DNA of 39,072 nucleotides, taken from NCBI GenBank assembly GCA_028709965.1, contig JAQUTA010000005.1:16625-55696 (forward strand). The letters are read 5' to 3'. Position 1 is the stretch's first letter. Each line of letters starts with the position of its first letter. The position numbers and the translations under genes are program-made. The notes under the pieces are model-generated. The model searched no databases and was not told the origin of the DNA. It saw only the letters and a list, made by a program, of their open reading frames with translations. Positions 15,424 to 25,435 of the stretch are shown piece by piece. Source of the DNA: Lutispora sp. (lineage in GTDB: Bacteria; Bacillota; Clostridia; Lutisporales; Lutisporaceae).

Positions 15424-16902
15424 TTAGTTTTTATCATTTTTAGTAAAATTATGTGTTTTTGCCTTATTCCACAACAAATCCATCTCTTCAAGAGTCATTT
15501 CTTCCAGTTTTTTACCTTCTTTCAAGGCATTTTCTTCAACAAAATTGAATCTATTGATGAATTTATTTATAGTCTTTACTAATGCTAGCTCAGGTTGAAT
15601 ATTAAGGAATCTTGCTACATTTACAACTGCAAAAAGCAAATCACCAATTTCTTCTTCTATTTTGCCTTTTTTTACAGATTTATATACCTCCTTTAACTCC
15701 AATATTTCTTCATCGACCTTTGCCATTGCCCCATCCACATCAGGCCAATCAAATCCAGCTAGGGCGGCTCTTTCCTGAATCTTGTAACTTCTGGTCAAAG
15801 AGGACATCGCCTTTGGAATGGCTATCAAGGTTTCTGTAAAAGTATTAACACCTTTTTCATCTCTTTTTGATGCTTCCCAGCTCTCTAAGGCTCCTCCTTC
15901 GTCATTGGCTAGAGTTTCTCCAAATACATGAGGATGCCTGGAAATCAGCTTGTCTACTAGAAATGTAATTACATCATTGATATGAAACTCCCCAGCCTCC
16001 TTTCCAATCTGACAATGGAATACTACCTGGAGAAGTACATCTCCTAGCTCTTCTATCAATTGATCAATGTCATCACTCTCTATTGCATCAATTGCTTCAT
16101 AGCATTCTTCCAAAAGATAAGGCTTTAAACTGTTATGATTTTGTTTCCTATCCCAGGGGCATCCCTCGTCTCCTCTGAGATATTCCATCAAATCTACCAA
16201 ATCATCCATACTTTTAAACTTTTTATCTTCTGCTGCAGGAGGTATATAGATGCTTGTGAGGTAATCCACCCACTCTATTGAATCCAATTGATACAGCGGA
16301 ATCCACTCCATTCTCTCTTGATTCTTGACTCCCGCTGCTTTTATTATACATATCCTTTGATCATCTTTATAATGGTCCATTAGTATCAATTTTACCTCTG
16401 AAGAGACTAATTTGCTGTATACTTGGGTGATAATGTTGCCGCAATTAACATCCGGTCTTTGCTTATCCAATCTCAGTCCATCAATTATTTTCAAGCCTGA
16501 TGAAATATCTATTTTCAACGAGGCAGTCACTGCATCTATAAAGCTCATGGCGCCTTCCACAATTACATCTATTTTACCCTTTGATTTTTCCAATATAAGC
16601 CCTACGCTTTTTTCTGCAGCCAAAGGATGTCCAGGCACTCCATAAACCACGTCCTTGCCTTCTAAGGCAATATTTATGATTCTATCACATATTGTTTCAT
16701 AAACTTCTTCAAAGGTCTGAGATGAGTCGTAAATGTCGTCACAGGTGGAAAATCGGATTCCCATAGCCGCTATTTTATCTACCATTGGATGTTTTTCTGT
16801 CCTTAGTATCAGGGTTTGTGCATTTTTTATTATATTCTCCACTTTAAGAGTGAGACTATCATAATCTCCCGGTCCCAAACCTATTATTGTTATTTTTCCC
16901 AT
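15424..16902 (-). CDS. mazG: YabN-type fusion of a tetrapyrrole methylase domain and MazG
   Basis: Two-domain protein of 492 residues. The N-terminal half is a SAM-dependent tetrapyrrole methylase-like domain (IIGLGPGDYDSLT, residues 6-18; YGVPGHPLAAE near 87-97). The C-terminal half is an all-alpha NTP pyrophosphohydrolase MazG with GCPWDRKQ at 247-254, EExxE at 265-269 and ELGD at 285-288, and a second, weaker repeat EEIGD at 417-421. MazG domains hydrolyse NTPs or dNTPs, probably for house-cleaning; the methylase substrate is unknown in the family. An ATG nine codons upstream (16927-16929) is in frame, but AAAGGA lies before the internal ATG 16900-16902. It is the normal Bacillus neighbour of the spoVB-like gene. 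Confidence 0.92.
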   Translation of the reverse strand: MGKITIIGLGPGDYDSLTLKVENIIKNAQTLILRTEKHPMVDKIAAMGIRFSTCDDIYDSSQTFEEVYETICDRIINIALEGKDVVYGVPGHPLAAEKSVGLILEKSKGKIDVIVEGAMSFIDAVTASLKIDISSGLKIIDGLRLDKQRPDVNCGNIITQVYSKLVSSEVKLILMDHYKDDQRICIIKAAGVKNQERMEWIPLYQLDSIEWVDYLTSIYIPPAAEDKKFKSMDDLVDLMEYLRGDEGCPWDRKQNHNSLKPYLLEECYEAIDAIESDDIDQLIEELGDVLLQVVFHCQIGKEAGEFHINDVITFLVDKLISRHPHVFGETLANDEGGALESWEASKRDEKGVNTFTETLIAIPKAMSSLTRSYKIQERAALAGFDWPDVDGAMAKVDEEILELKEVYKSVKKGKIEEEIGDLLFAVVNVARFLNIQPELALVKTINKFINRFNFVEENALKEGKKLEEMTLEEMDLLWNKAKTHNFTKNDKN

Positions 16903-16935
16903 GCAAAACTTCCTTTCTTGAGACTTCATTCAGTT

Positions 16936-18537
16936 CTATAGCAGTCCCCTTTTCTTCAGCATTTGGGATAATCTTTTGCCTCCCGGAGCTGTATCCAATT
17001 CCTCTTTTGTAACGCCCTTTATAAGTATCAGCACTATTCCATATACCAAGACAGCAAGCAATATGCTGATTAGGGTTGCCATTCGATTGCTACCCAATGC
17101 GGCATAAGATAGCTTATAGCTCAAATAAGCTGTAAAGGTCATAGCTGCAGTAGCAATAGCAGGTTTTATAGCGATAGAAGCTATCCCCAAGCCTCCTTTT
17201 TGATAAATCAAGAGAGCTCTCAGATTCAGCACTGTAGCTGTTGCATATCCAAGCACTGTGCCTAAGGCTGCACCATTGATGTTTAGAGCAGGAATAGAAG
17301 TCAGCACATAGCTGACAACAGCCTTTACTAAGGCGCCTATGACCATGTTTTTAACGGGTATTCTTTCTTTACCCATTCCTTGCAATATTGCTGTCATAGT
17401 TTGAACCAAGGTAAGAAATATTACACTTACTGATGCATATCTAAGTGCAAGACCAAGGCTTGCAGTCTCATTGGGATAAAACATCTGCATAATAGGTCCT
17501 GCCAGTATAAAAAGCCCCATGGCAGCAGGCAAGCCTAAAATCAAGCTCATCTTCAAAGCCAGCTTGGATTTTCTTTTTACAGAGTCCTGATCTCTCTTGG
17601 CTACTGATTCTGTAATGGACGGCACCAAACTAGCCGCTAAAGAAATAGTAAACACCTGAGGAACATTGATAAAAGAAGCAGCTATGCCCTTTAGCTGTCC
17701 ATATAGCATGGTTGCAGTTTCTTGATTATATCCTGAAGCTAAAAGTCTATCCATCACAATATAATTATCCATAAGGCTCATTATTGGCATTATACTCCCA
17801 CCAATCATGATGGGCAAAGAGAATTTTATTATCCTATTGACTATACTACCTATGGATTCAGTCTCTCTCCCTTTGAATTGAGCCAGATCTGCTTTTATCA
17901 TCTTCTTTTTTCTCGCATAAATAATATATAAAGTAAGAAAGCTTACCAAGCCTCCAACAGTAGTGCCAAAGATAGCGCCGGCGGCTGAAGTTTCAAAACC
18001 TAAAGGCAATAATAAATATGCTAGGACAATACCCACAAGAACTCTGCTTATTTGCTCTGTCACTTGAGATACAGCGCTAGGTGTCATGTTTTGCATACCT
18101 TGAAAATATCCCCTGAATGCACCGCTTGCAGAAACCGTAAATATAGCCGGTGAAACTGCAAGAACTGCCAAATAAGAACCCGGGTTTTTAAAAGCTTGTG
18201 AGAAAGCCGCTGCGTTAAAGAATAATGCTACAGATAAAATAAGCCCAATGGCAGCTAAAAGCCACATGGCCACTTGAAATATCTTATGGGCTTCATCTTT
18301 TCTACCTGCCTCCAATCTTTCAGAAACCAGCTTGGATATGGCTGTAGGTATAGCAAAGGAAGAAAAGGTAAGCATGAGTATGTATAGATCATAGGCTGTC
18401 TGATGATAAGCCATGCCCTCCGAAGTTATGATCGACGCTAGAGGAATTCTGTATATAGCCCCTAATACCTTTGAGATTATACCTGCTATTGTAAGTATCA
18501 ATGCTCCCTTTACAAAAGAATTCTTATTATTGTCCAT
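16936..18537 (-). CDS. SpoVB-like polysaccharide (lipid II) flippase, MOP superfamily
   Basis: 533-residue polytopic membrane protein, about 14 membrane segments, with the MATE/MOP pattern ALILTIAGIISKVLGAIYRI at the N-terminus and a FRGYFQGMQNMTPSAVSQV segment near residue 140 that is typical of SpoVB/YtgP/YabM proteins. Family members transport undecaprenyl-linked sugars such as lipid II across the membrane; SpoVB is required for cortex. By position it corresponds to Bacillus YabM, by sequence type to SpoVB, and I do not separate these. GGAGG precedes the ATG. Upstream on the minus strand an ATATT and a GATAAAAT 15 bases apart resemble a weak sigma-E site. Confidence 0.9.
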   Translation of the reverse strand: MDNNKNSFVKGALILTIAGIISKVLGAIYRIPLASIITSEGMAYHQTAYDLYILMLTFSSFAIPTAISKLVSERLEAGRKDEAHKIFQVAMWLLAAIGLILSVALFFNAAAFSQAFKNPGSYLAVLAVSPAIFTVSASGAFRGYFQGMQNMTPSAVSQVTEQISRVLVGIVLAYLLLPLGFETSAAGAIFGTTVGGLVSFLTLYIIYARKKKMIKADLAQFKGRETESIGSIVNRIIKFSLPIMIGGSIMPIMSLMDNYIVMDRLLASGYNQETATMLYGQLKGIAASFINVPQVFTISLAASLVPSITESVAKRDQDSVKRKSKLALKMSLILGLPAAMGLFILAGPIMQMFYPNETASLGLALRYASVSVIFLTLVQTMTAILQGMGKERIPVKNMVIGALVKAVVSYVLTSIPALNINGAALGTVLGYATATVLNLRALLIYQKGGLGIASIAIKPAIATAAMTFTAYLSYKLSYAALGSNRMATLISILLAVLVYGIVLILIKGVTKEELDTAPGGKRLSQMLKKRGLL

Positions 18538-18640
18538 AGTTGACCTCCAAACTTCACGTTAAACAAATACATTTTATCATATCTTATATTTAAAATATAC
18601 ATTCAATATCTCTATTAGAACCCCTTACTGTATTAACGAA

Positions 18641-18674
18641 AAAAATGATGGCAGCTTCTTTTTTTGCTGCCATC
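18641..18674 (-). terminator. Intrinsic terminator after spoVT
   Basis: Nine-bp stem GATGGCAGC/GCTGCCATC, ten-base loop, then ATTTTTTTC on the minus strand; it lies just past the spoVT stop. Confidence 0.92.
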
Positions 18675-18679
18675 CTACA

Positions 18680-19237
18680 TTATTGATCCATCTGTTTTCC
18701 TAAAAAACTTGCTGCTGTTTCAGCAATCTTTTTTTCCAAGTCGCTCATCTTAACATTTGTTTCTTTGCTAAGTAGTATTACTGAGCCAATTGGGTCTCCC
18801 TCTGATACTATAGGTACTATGACTCCCGAGGTATACCTTGGCGGTCCTTCTTCATCTGCTGTAATATTTATCATTTTATTGCCATTTGTACCATCCAGCA
18901 TCATTGTTGTCTTATCTTCAATTATTTTATCCACAGCTGGGCTTATTTTCTTCTCCAGAAGCTCTTTTTTTGAAGCTCCTGCCACAGCGATTATGTTATC
19001 CCGATCGCTTACACATGCAATGTGTTCCAAAGAGCTATGCAATGAATCTGCATATTCTTTTGCAAAATCACTTAATTCTCCGATTGGAGAGTACTTCTTT
19101 AAAATAACTTCTCCCTCTCGGTCTGTAAAGATTTCAAGAGGATCGCCTTCTCTAATGCGAAGAGTTCTTCTGATTTCCTTAGGTATAACAACTCTTCCTA
19201 AATCATCTATGCGTCTTACTATTCCGGTTGCTTTCAT
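18680..19237 (-). CDS. spoVT: Stage V sporulation protein T
   Basis: Forespore transcription regulator controlling sigma-G genes. N-terminal AbrB-type swapped-hairpin DNA-binding domain (residues 1-50: IVRRIDDLGRVVIPKEIRRT, REGDPLEIF) and a C-terminal GAF-like domain (about 58-182: CVSDRDNIIAVAGASKKELL, SGVIVPIVSEGDPIGSVILL). 185 residues, close to Bacillus SpoVT. A strong AAGGAGGG ribosome site is present, and a sigma-G-like promoter lies 54 bases upstream, in line with sigma-G control in Bacillus. Neighbours match Bacillus (mfd on one side, the yabM-type gene on the other), with the prsA-like gene interposed. Confidence 0.97.
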   Translation of the reverse strand: MKATGIVRRIDDLGRVVIPKEIRRTLRIREGDPLEIFTDREGEVILKKYSPIGELSDFAKEYADSLHSSLEHIACVSDRDNIIAVAGASKKELLEKKISPAVDKIIEDKTTMMLDGTNGNKMINITADEEGPPRYTSGVIVPIVSEGDPIGSVILLSKETNVKMSDLEKKIAETAASFLGKQMDQ

Positions 19238-19290
19238 GCTTTACCCTCCTTTTTTTTTCGATTTAAATTGACAATTATGTCTTTAATCCT

Positions 19291-19320
19291 TAGTATTTTA
19301 CGGAGGTTAAGCTTTTATAC
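19291..19320 (-). promoter_or_regulatory. Sigma-G promoter candidate for spoVT
   Basis: On the minus strand GTATA (19316-19320), exactly 18 bases, AATACTA (19291-19297). The sigma-G consensus is gHATR-N18-CATWMTA, so only the first base of the -10 differs. spoVT is a known sigma-G gene. Confidence 0.6.
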
Positions 19321-19345
19321 ACATATTTGCAAATTTAGGAATATA

Positions 19346-20311
19346 CTATAAACTTTTTGGAAATTTCTCTATTTTAGCCTTGCTCTTCATTTCCTCTAAG
19401 AAAGTATTGTAATTCTCATTCTTTTTATCAGTTTGCATGGTAGTTTTCAATTCGTCCTTAACGTCTTCAAATTTATCCACAGTTTTATCTTCAACTTTTA
19501 TTATATGATATCCATAATCACTCTTTACCAAGTCGCTTATTTCACCGGCTTTCAGTGCAAAAGCTGCCTCTTCAAAGGGCTCCACCATCTCTCCATGTCT
19601 GAAATAGCCCAAGTCGCCGCTATTTTCTTTGGCGCTTGGATCAGTAGAAAATTCTTTGGCTAAGGCGTTAAAGTCCTCTCCGGCTTTAACTCTTTCCAGT
19701 ATCTTTTTTGCTTCTTCTTCTGTATCCAATAGTATATGGCTGGCTTTTACTCTATAAAATAAATTTATATGACTGCCATAATAGTCTGCCAGCTCATTGT
19801 CCGTAACTTCCACTTCTTGTGTAAGCTTTTCCTTCACCTTGTTTATCATCAAATCTTTTTTTAGATTTTCCTTAAAGTATGCTTCATCCATTTTCAGACT
19901 TGTTAAAAACTCAGTATATTTTTCCTCAGAATTAAAAAGCTTCTTCCATTTATCAACTTCTTCGTTGATTTCTTCGTCAGAGGCTGTGATACCCATTTCA
20001 TTGGCTTTATGGAGTTGTACACGATCGCTTATCATTTGCTCCAAGACTTGCTCCTTTGCCAAATCAATATACTTTTTACCTTCATAGTCCTTCTCCCATA
20101 TGCTTGGATCTTGATTCATCTCAACCTGAGTCTTAAACACCTCGAATATCTTATCAAATTCAGCTTTAGTAATATTTTCGCCATCCACTTTAGCTACAAT
20201 AGTTTTGTCTGGATCTCCTGGCTTTACCCTCACCATATCGCAACCTGCAGCCAAAAAAGCCATCAATGCGATAATCACAACTGTAACGCCTAATAATTTT
20301 TTGTTATTCAT
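19346..20311 (-). CDS. prsA: PrsA-like foldase lipoprotein, parvulin peptidyl-prolyl isomerase
   Basis: Extracytoplasmic folding factor tethered to the membrane. Lipoprotein signal with lipobox LAAGC at 20-24 and Cys24 as the lipidated residue, a SurA-like N-terminal helical region (about 40-170), a parvulin domain at about 188-280 (ASHILLDTEEEAKKILERVK, FSTDPSAKENSGDLGYF, GYHIIKVED), and a charged C-terminal helix. 321 residues, usual length. It begins one base after the mfd stop, with its ribosome site inside mfd, so it is the last gene of the glmU-prs-pth-mfd run. This gene is not at this place in Bacillus. Symbol by similarity; several paralogues may exist in the genome. Confidence 0.88.
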   Translation of the reverse strand: MNNKKLLGVTVVIIALMAFLAAGCDMVRVKPGDPDKTIVAKVDGENITKAEFDKIFEVFKTQVEMNQDPSIWEKDYEGKKYIDLAKEQVLEQMISDRVQLHKANEMGITASDEEINEEVDKWKKLFNSEEKYTEFLTSLKMDEAYFKENLKKDLMINKVKEKLTQEVEVTDNELADYYGSHINLFYRVKASHILLDTEEEAKKILERVKAGEDFNALAKEFSTDPSAKENSGDLGYFRHGEMVEPFEEAAFALKAGEISDLVKSDYGYHIIKVEDKTVDKFEDVKDELKTTMQTDKKNENYNTFLEEMKSKAKIEKFPKSL

Positions 20312-20312
20312 T

Positions 20313-23300
20313 TCAATTTACTCCCCTCTTAGCATCAGTATTTTCTTCATTATATATGGCCAATTTCTCTAAAAAGTCAGAAATAGACTTCAAATATTTA
20401 TCATCCTTGCCTCTTTCCAGTTTATAAATAAAGTAGGGCTGCTCGCTTGCCATGAATGACACTCTATGTCCGTATTCATCCATAAGCTTGATGGCTGCTT
20501 CTGCCTTTATATATTTATCATTCTTGAACTTAAATAAGGCTCCTTCAGGTTTTTGTGCTGCCAAAATCATCCCGAGCTTTGAAGCCATATATTTGATATA
20601 GGATATCATCATAAGATTGCTCACTGAATCCGGTATATCACCAAATCTATCTTCGATTTCCTCCTCTATGTCATAAAGAGAGCTCACCCCATCGATGGAA
20701 GCAATTTTTTGATAGACTTCAATTTTTTGATTCTCATCTTCTATATAGGTTAAAGGTATATAAGCTTCTATATCAAATTCAATGGTTGTATCAATCTTCT
20801 CCCTAAGCGGTCTTCCTGTAAGCTCTCTTACAGTATCCTCTAAAAGCTTTGTATATAAATCATAGCCTATGGATTCCATATGGCCATGCTGCTCTCTTCC
20901 CAAAAGATTGCCCGCGCCTCTAATCTCTAGATCTCTCATAGCGATTTTAAAACCGGAGCCAAATTCAGTAAATTCTTTTATAGCCTGCAATCTCTTTTCT
21001 GCCACTTCTGTAAGCACCTTGTCCCTTTGATAGGTCAGGTAGGCATATGCCAATCTATTTGATCTCCCAACTCTTCCTCGCAGCTGGTACAGCTGTGACA
21101 GACCCATCTTGTCTGCGTCATGGACTATTATAGTATTTACATTGGGTATATCAAGCCCTGTCTCAATTATAGTAGTACATAAAAGCAAGTCATATTCTCC
21201 ATTATAAAAGTCCAGCATAGTATTTTCAAGCAATCTTTCATCCATCTGGCCATGGGCTACTGCAATCTTAGCTTCAGGCACCAAGACTTTCAACCTTTCC
21301 GCCATTTTGCCGATGGTTCTCACCCTATTATATAAAAAATAAATCTGACCTCCCCGGTTTATTTCTCTTAATATTGCATCCCTTACTATTTCATCATTAT
21401 ATTCCATCACATAGGTTTGCACAGGATATCTCTCTTCCGGAGGCTCCTCTATTACACTGATGTCCCTAATACCTATCAAGGACATATGAAGAGTTCTTGG
21501 TATTGGTGTGGCAGTAAGAGTCAGCACGTCAACATTCTGTCTCATCTGCTTTATTTTTTCCTTATGAACCACTCCAAATCTCTGCTCTTCATCTACTATC
21601 AAAAGTCCCAGGTCTTTAAAAGTTATATCATTTTGGAGCAATCTATGAGTCCCAATAACCAAATCCACAGCTCCTATTCTGAGAGCTTCAAGGGTCTTTT
21701 TTTGTTCTTGGGCACTCCTAAACCGAGATAGCATATCAATATGCATTGGAAAATTTCCAAATCTTTGATTGCATGTATTAAAATGCTGCTGGGCCAATAT
21801 GGTGGTGGGTACTAATATGGCTACCTGCTTTCCATCCATAATGCATTTAAAAGCTGCCCTAAGAGCAACCTCTGTCTTGCCATAGCCCACATCTCCGCAC
21901 AAAAGCCTATCCATGGCTTTGTCTGTTTCCATATCCTTTTTTATTTCCTCTATACAGTTCAACTGATCAGGAGTCTCCTGAAAGGGAAACATGTCTTCAA
22001 AGTCTTTTTGCCATCTGCCATCTTTGGAGAAAGAAAATCCCTTCATTTGCTGTCTCTCTGCATAAAGCTTCAACAGCTCGTCTGCCATGCCTTCTATAGC
22101 CTTTTTGGCTCTAGCCTTTGTTTTTACCCACTCAACTCCTGAGAGCCTGTTTATTTTGGGAGCTCTATCCCCAGCTATATATTTCTGTATAAGGTCAAAC
22201 TGATCTGTGGGTATATAGAGCTTATCATTTCCGAAATATCTTATATGTAAATAATCTCTTATCACATTATTTACTTTGAGCCTCTCAATACCCATATATT
22301 GACCAATACCATGATTTTCATGAACAACATAATCACCGGCCTTAAGGTCGCTGAAAAACTTTAAGGAGCCTGCTTTTTTCTTAGCGGTCTTTCTCTTTCC
22401 CCCGCCAAAAACCTCCATGTCCGTGATTATTGCATATTTTATAGAAGGAAACTCAAAACCTCCGCTTAGATTCCCCGGAAGGATTATGATATGCCCTTCC
22501 TTAAGCTCAAAGCCAAGCTTATCTTGATATAAGGCCTCTATGCCATCATCCTTTAAGCCTTCTGCCAGCCTTTCTCCTCTGTCTTTGCTGCCCGCCAAAA
22601 TGAGTATTTTGTATCTTCTGCTTCGGAGCAGCTTTATTTCATCTATGAGCAAATTGATTTTACCATGGAAAGGCTGCATGGAGCGACTGAGAAAGCTTAT
22701 TGTTTTTTGAGGCTTAAAATCTGCCGTACTTTTCAGCAGTGCATTAAAGCATATTATTTGATTATCTTTAATCTTTAGCAAAATATCATCATATGTAAAT
22801 ACCGCATTAAGCTGTTCAGGCAAAAGCTCTCCCTCTTCCAGAAGGCTTTTGAAATGTTCTTCATACTCCAATCTAACATTATCAAATCTTTGCCTCACCC
22901 TATTAGGCTCATCCACTACAACCATGAAATCCCTTAGATAATCTATAATGCAGTGACTCTCCTCATAAAAGAAGGCCAAATACCTATCAATGCCTTGAAA
23001 ATACATATTACTCTTAATTTTTTCTAAGTCCTCTGCAATTTTTTCTCTAAGTTTCTCACCTATACCCTTCTTTTTCCCGGATGCTTCATAAAGCTTCAAT
23101 CTCTTATTTAACTCTTTTTCCAGTGTTATAGAGGCTCTGACAAAATCTTCAGCTTCTAGAATCATCTCTTTCATTGGAAACAATGAAAGAGTCTTCAGCT
23201 TCTTCAAGGACCTCTGAGTACCAGGATCAAAATGTCGAATAGAATCAACTTCATCATCAAAAAGTTCAATTCTCACAGGATAGTCTTCTGTGGGACCATA

Positions 23301-23846
23301 AAAATCTATTATACCACCTCTTATGGAAAACTGTCCTCTTCCTTCTATCATGTCCACTCTCTCATAACCGGAAGTAGCAAAATATGCGGTGAAATCCTCT
23401 ACAGGCATTTGATCTCCTATATTTATATCTATAAGCTTAGAGTAAAAATAATCCGGCTTTGGCATCTTAGACAACAAAGCTTCTACAGATGCACACAAAA
23501 TAACTCTATCTCCTCTGCCTAATCTGTGTAATGCCTTTAGCCTATTTACTTCAATTTCATTGCTCCTTGCATCTATTTTATGAAAAATCATTTCTGCAGT
23601 AGGCAATAGCACTGCAGCATCCGGATCAAAAAAACTGATGTCCTCATAAATCTTACGAGCCAAAATATCATTGTGAGTTATGATCAAGATTGATTTACCA
23701 CAATTTCCACTGACTCCCGCTATCACCATAGATTTTTGGGCATCAGAAATTCCGTGAATTTCAACTGTTTTAGTATTTTCACGGAGTGATTTTATCAAAT
23801 ATTTATATTCTTCCAAAGACTCAAGGGGCATCAAAATGTTATCCAT
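20313..23846 (-). CDS. mfd: Transcription-repair coupling factor Mfd
   Basis: 1177-residue DNA translocase that removes stalled RNA polymerase and recruits UvrA. In order: UvrB-like N-terminal domains, RNA-polymerase interacting (CarD-like) domain at about 500-560 (GDYVVHENHGIGQYMGIERL), and translocase with Walker A GDVGYGKT at 651-658, DEEQ at 752-755, TATPIPRTLHMSL and RGRVGRSNR, and a C-terminal TRCF domain. As usual for Mfd the N-terminal domain lacks a functional helicase Walker A (SGNCGKS is a relic). The ATG overlaps the end of pth by eight bases (ATGGATAA), so the two are translationally coupled. In Bacillus fin (yabK) lies between pth and mfd; it is absent here. Confidence 0.98.
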   Translation of the reverse strand: MDNILMPLESLEEYKYLIKSLRENTKTVEIHGISDAQKSMVIAGVSGNCGKSILIITHNDILARKIYEDISFFDPDAAVLLPTAEMIFHKIDARSNEIEVNRLKALHRLGRGDRVILCASVEALLSKMPKPDYFYSKLIDINIGDQMPVEDFTAYFATSGYERVDMIEGRGQFSIRGGIIDFYGPTEDYPVRIELFDDEVDSIRHFDPGTQRSLKKLKTLSLFPMKEMILEAEDFVRASITLEKELNKRLKLYEASGKKKGIGEKLREKIAEDLEKIKSNMYFQGIDRYLAFFYEESHCIIDYLRDFMVVVDEPNRVRQRFDNVRLEYEEHFKSLLEEGELLPEQLNAVFTYDDILLKIKDNQIICFNALLKSTADFKPQKTISFLSRSMQPFHGKINLLIDEIKLLRSRRYKILILAGSKDRGERLAEGLKDDGIEALYQDKLGFELKEGHIIILPGNLSGGFEFPSIKYAIITDMEVFGGGKRKTAKKKAGSLKFFSDLKAGDYVVHENHGIGQYMGIERLKVNNVIRDYLHIRYFGNDKLYIPTDQFDLIQKYIAGDRAPKINRLSGVEWVKTKARAKKAIEGMADELLKLYAERQQMKGFSFSKDGRWQKDFEDMFPFQETPDQLNCIEEIKKDMETDKAMDRLLCGDVGYGKTEVALRAAFKCIMDGKQVAILVPTTILAQQHFNTCNQRFGNFPMHIDMLSRFRSAQEQKKTLEALRIGAVDLVIGTHRLLQNDITFKDLGLLIVDEEQRFGVVHKEKIKQMRQNVDVLTLTATPIPRTLHMSLIGIRDISVIEEPPEERYPVQTYVMEYNDEIVRDAILREINRGGQIYFLYNRVRTIGKMAERLKVLVPEAKIAVAHGQMDERLLENTMLDFYNGEYDLLLCTTIIETGLDIPNVNTIIVHDADKMGLSQLYQLRGRVGRSNRLAYAYLTYQRDKVLTEVAEKRLQAIKEFTEFGSGFKIAMRDLEIRGAGNLLGREQHGHMESIGYDLYTKLLEDTVRELTGRPLREKIDTTIEFDIEAYIPLTYIEDENQKIEVYQKIASIDGVSSLYDIEEEIEDRFGDIPDSVSNLMMISYIKYMASKLGMILAAQKPEGALFKFKNDKYIKAEAAIKLMDEYGHRVSFMASEQPYFIYKLERGKDDKYLKSISDFLEKLAIYNEENTDAKRGVN

Positions 23847-24399
23847 TAAACTTGTTCATTGCTGCGGCAATGCCTTTCAAAACAATTTCTTCTACTGCAT
23901 CAGCTGCTCTTTTCACTGCTTCTACCATAATAGGAATCTCATCTTTAGGAAACTTACCTGTAACATAATCAGCCAAATCCATATATTCCGGCTGTTTTCC
24001 TATTCCTATTCTGATCCTTGGAAAATCGTCCTTATTCAATAAGTATATTATTGATTTCATACCATTATGTGAGCCGGAGCTTCCCTGTGGTCTTATGCGC
24101 AAAACCCCAGGTGAAAGATCTACATCATCATAAATAATAATAAGATTTTCGCTAGGCAGTTTATAGTAATCAACCACGTTCATAACGCTTTCACCACTTA
24201 AATTCATATAGGTTTGAGGCTTTACCAGCAAAATCTTCTCAGTACCTATATATCCTTCTCCCACCAAAGCCTTGTGTCTTATCTTATTTATATTTATATT
24301 TAATTGTCGGGATAAATAGTCTACAGCAACAAAGCCTATATTATGCCTTGTGTCTGCATATTTTGTCCCTGGATTGCCTAAACCTACTATTACAAACAT
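23839..24399 (-). CDS. pth: Peptidyl-tRNA hydrolase
   Basis: Releases tRNA from peptidyl-tRNA dropped by the ribosome. Family signature VGLGNPGTKYADTRHNIGF near the N-terminus, with catalytic His19 and Asn9, and the loop KPQTYMNLSGESV. 186 residues, typical. The frame can be extended four codons to a TTG, but GGAGG lies within that extension, so the ATG at 24397-24399 is chosen. It sits between prs and mfd as in Bacillus (spoVC). Confidence 0.96.
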   Translation of the reverse strand: MFVIVGLGNPGTKYADTRHNIGFVAVDYLSRQLNININKIRHKALVGEGYIGTEKILLVKPQTYMNLSGESVMNVVDYYKLPSENLIIIYDDVDLSPGVLRIRPQGSSGSHNGMKSIIYLLNKDDFPRIRIGIGKQPEYMDLADYVTGKFPKDEIPIMVEAVKRAADAVEEIVLKGIAAAMNKFNG

Positions 24400-24467
24400 T
24401 TTATCCTCCAAAAGTGCTTAAGGCAACGGACATTATGCCATGCCCATTGCCTATAAGTTGTCCATTC

Positions 24468-25415
24468 TTAATCGAAAAGCTTGCTTACAGAAAGCGCCTC
24501 ATAAATCCTGTGAATTGCTTCTGCAAATAAAGGCGCAACAGATAAAACCTTGATTTTGTCGCTGCACTTATCGCCAGGAAGCGGAATAGTGTCAGTTACA
24601 ATTAATTCCTTAATAACCGAATCATTTATTCTCTCAAAGGCCGGACCTGATAGCACCGGGTGAGTACAAGCCACATAGACTTCCTTAGCGCCCCTGTCTA
24701 TCAACGCCTTGCCCGCATTGGCTATGGAACCTCCTGTATCTACCATATCATCTATCATAATGCAATTTTTGCCGTTTATATCTCCAATTACATTCATAAC
24801 CTCTGCTACATTTGCCTTGGGTCTTCTCTTATCGACAATAGCCAAGGGTGCAGTGAGTCTGGAGGCAAGGCCTCTAGCTCTTGTAACTCCACCTACATCA
24901 GGAGATACAACCACCACATCCTTCAAATCCTTCTCCAAAAAATAATTAGCTATAATAGGCATAGCATAAAGATTGTCCACCGGAATGTTAAAGAATCCCT
25001 GTATTTGTGGAGCATGCAAATCCATAGTCAAAACTCTGTCTGCCCCGGCAGTTGTAATCAGATCTGCAACCAACTTAGCAGTGATGGGTTCCCTGGGTTT
25101 TGACTTTCTATCCTGTCTTGCATAGGCATAGAAAGGTATAACTGCTGTTATTCTCCCCGCTGAAGCTCTCTTTAGTGCATCAATCATAATCAAAAGCTCC
25201 ATCAAATGATTGTTGACAGGAGCATTGGTGGATTGAATAACAAATACATCTGCTCCTCTTACGGATTCATTAATATTTACGGATATTTCACCGTTGCTGA
25301 AGGTGCCAATCTGAGCATCTCCTACAGGTACACCAACTATATCAGCGATTTGTTTTGCTAATTCCTTGTTTGCATTGCAGTGGAAAATTTTTATACATTC
25401 ACCATGTGCTATCAT
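24468..25415 (-). CDS. prs: Ribose-phosphate pyrophosphokinase
   Basis: Makes PRPP from ribose 5-phosphate and ATP, supplying purine, pyrimidine, His, Trp and NAD synthesis and the salvage enzyme encoded by hpt in this window. 315 residues, class I. Visible motifs: N-terminal [20 protein letters not shown], the ATP loop [13 protein letters not shown], the [20 protein letters not shown] signature, and the PRPP loop [12 protein letters not shown]. The ribosome site GGAGGG is 11 bases upstream. It follows glmU by 20 bases in the glmU-prs-pth-mfd operon. Confidence 0.98.
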   Translation of the reverse strand: MIAHGECIKIFHCNANKELAKQIADIVGVPVGDAQIGTFSNGEISVNINESVRGADVFVIQSTNAPVNNHLMELLIMIDALKRASAGRITAVIPFYAYARQDRKSKPREPITAKLVADLITTAGADRVLTMDLHAPQIQGFFNIPVDNLYAMPIIANYFLEKDLKDVVVVSPDVGGVTRARGLASRLTAPLAIVDKRRPKANVAEVMNVIGDINGKNCIMIDDMVDTGGSIANAGKALIDRGAKEVYVACTHPVLSGPAFERINDSVIKELIVTDTIPLPGDKCSDKIKVLSVAPLFAEAIHRIYEALSVSKLFD

Positions 25416-25435
25416 TTTATTGAAACCCTCCTAGT

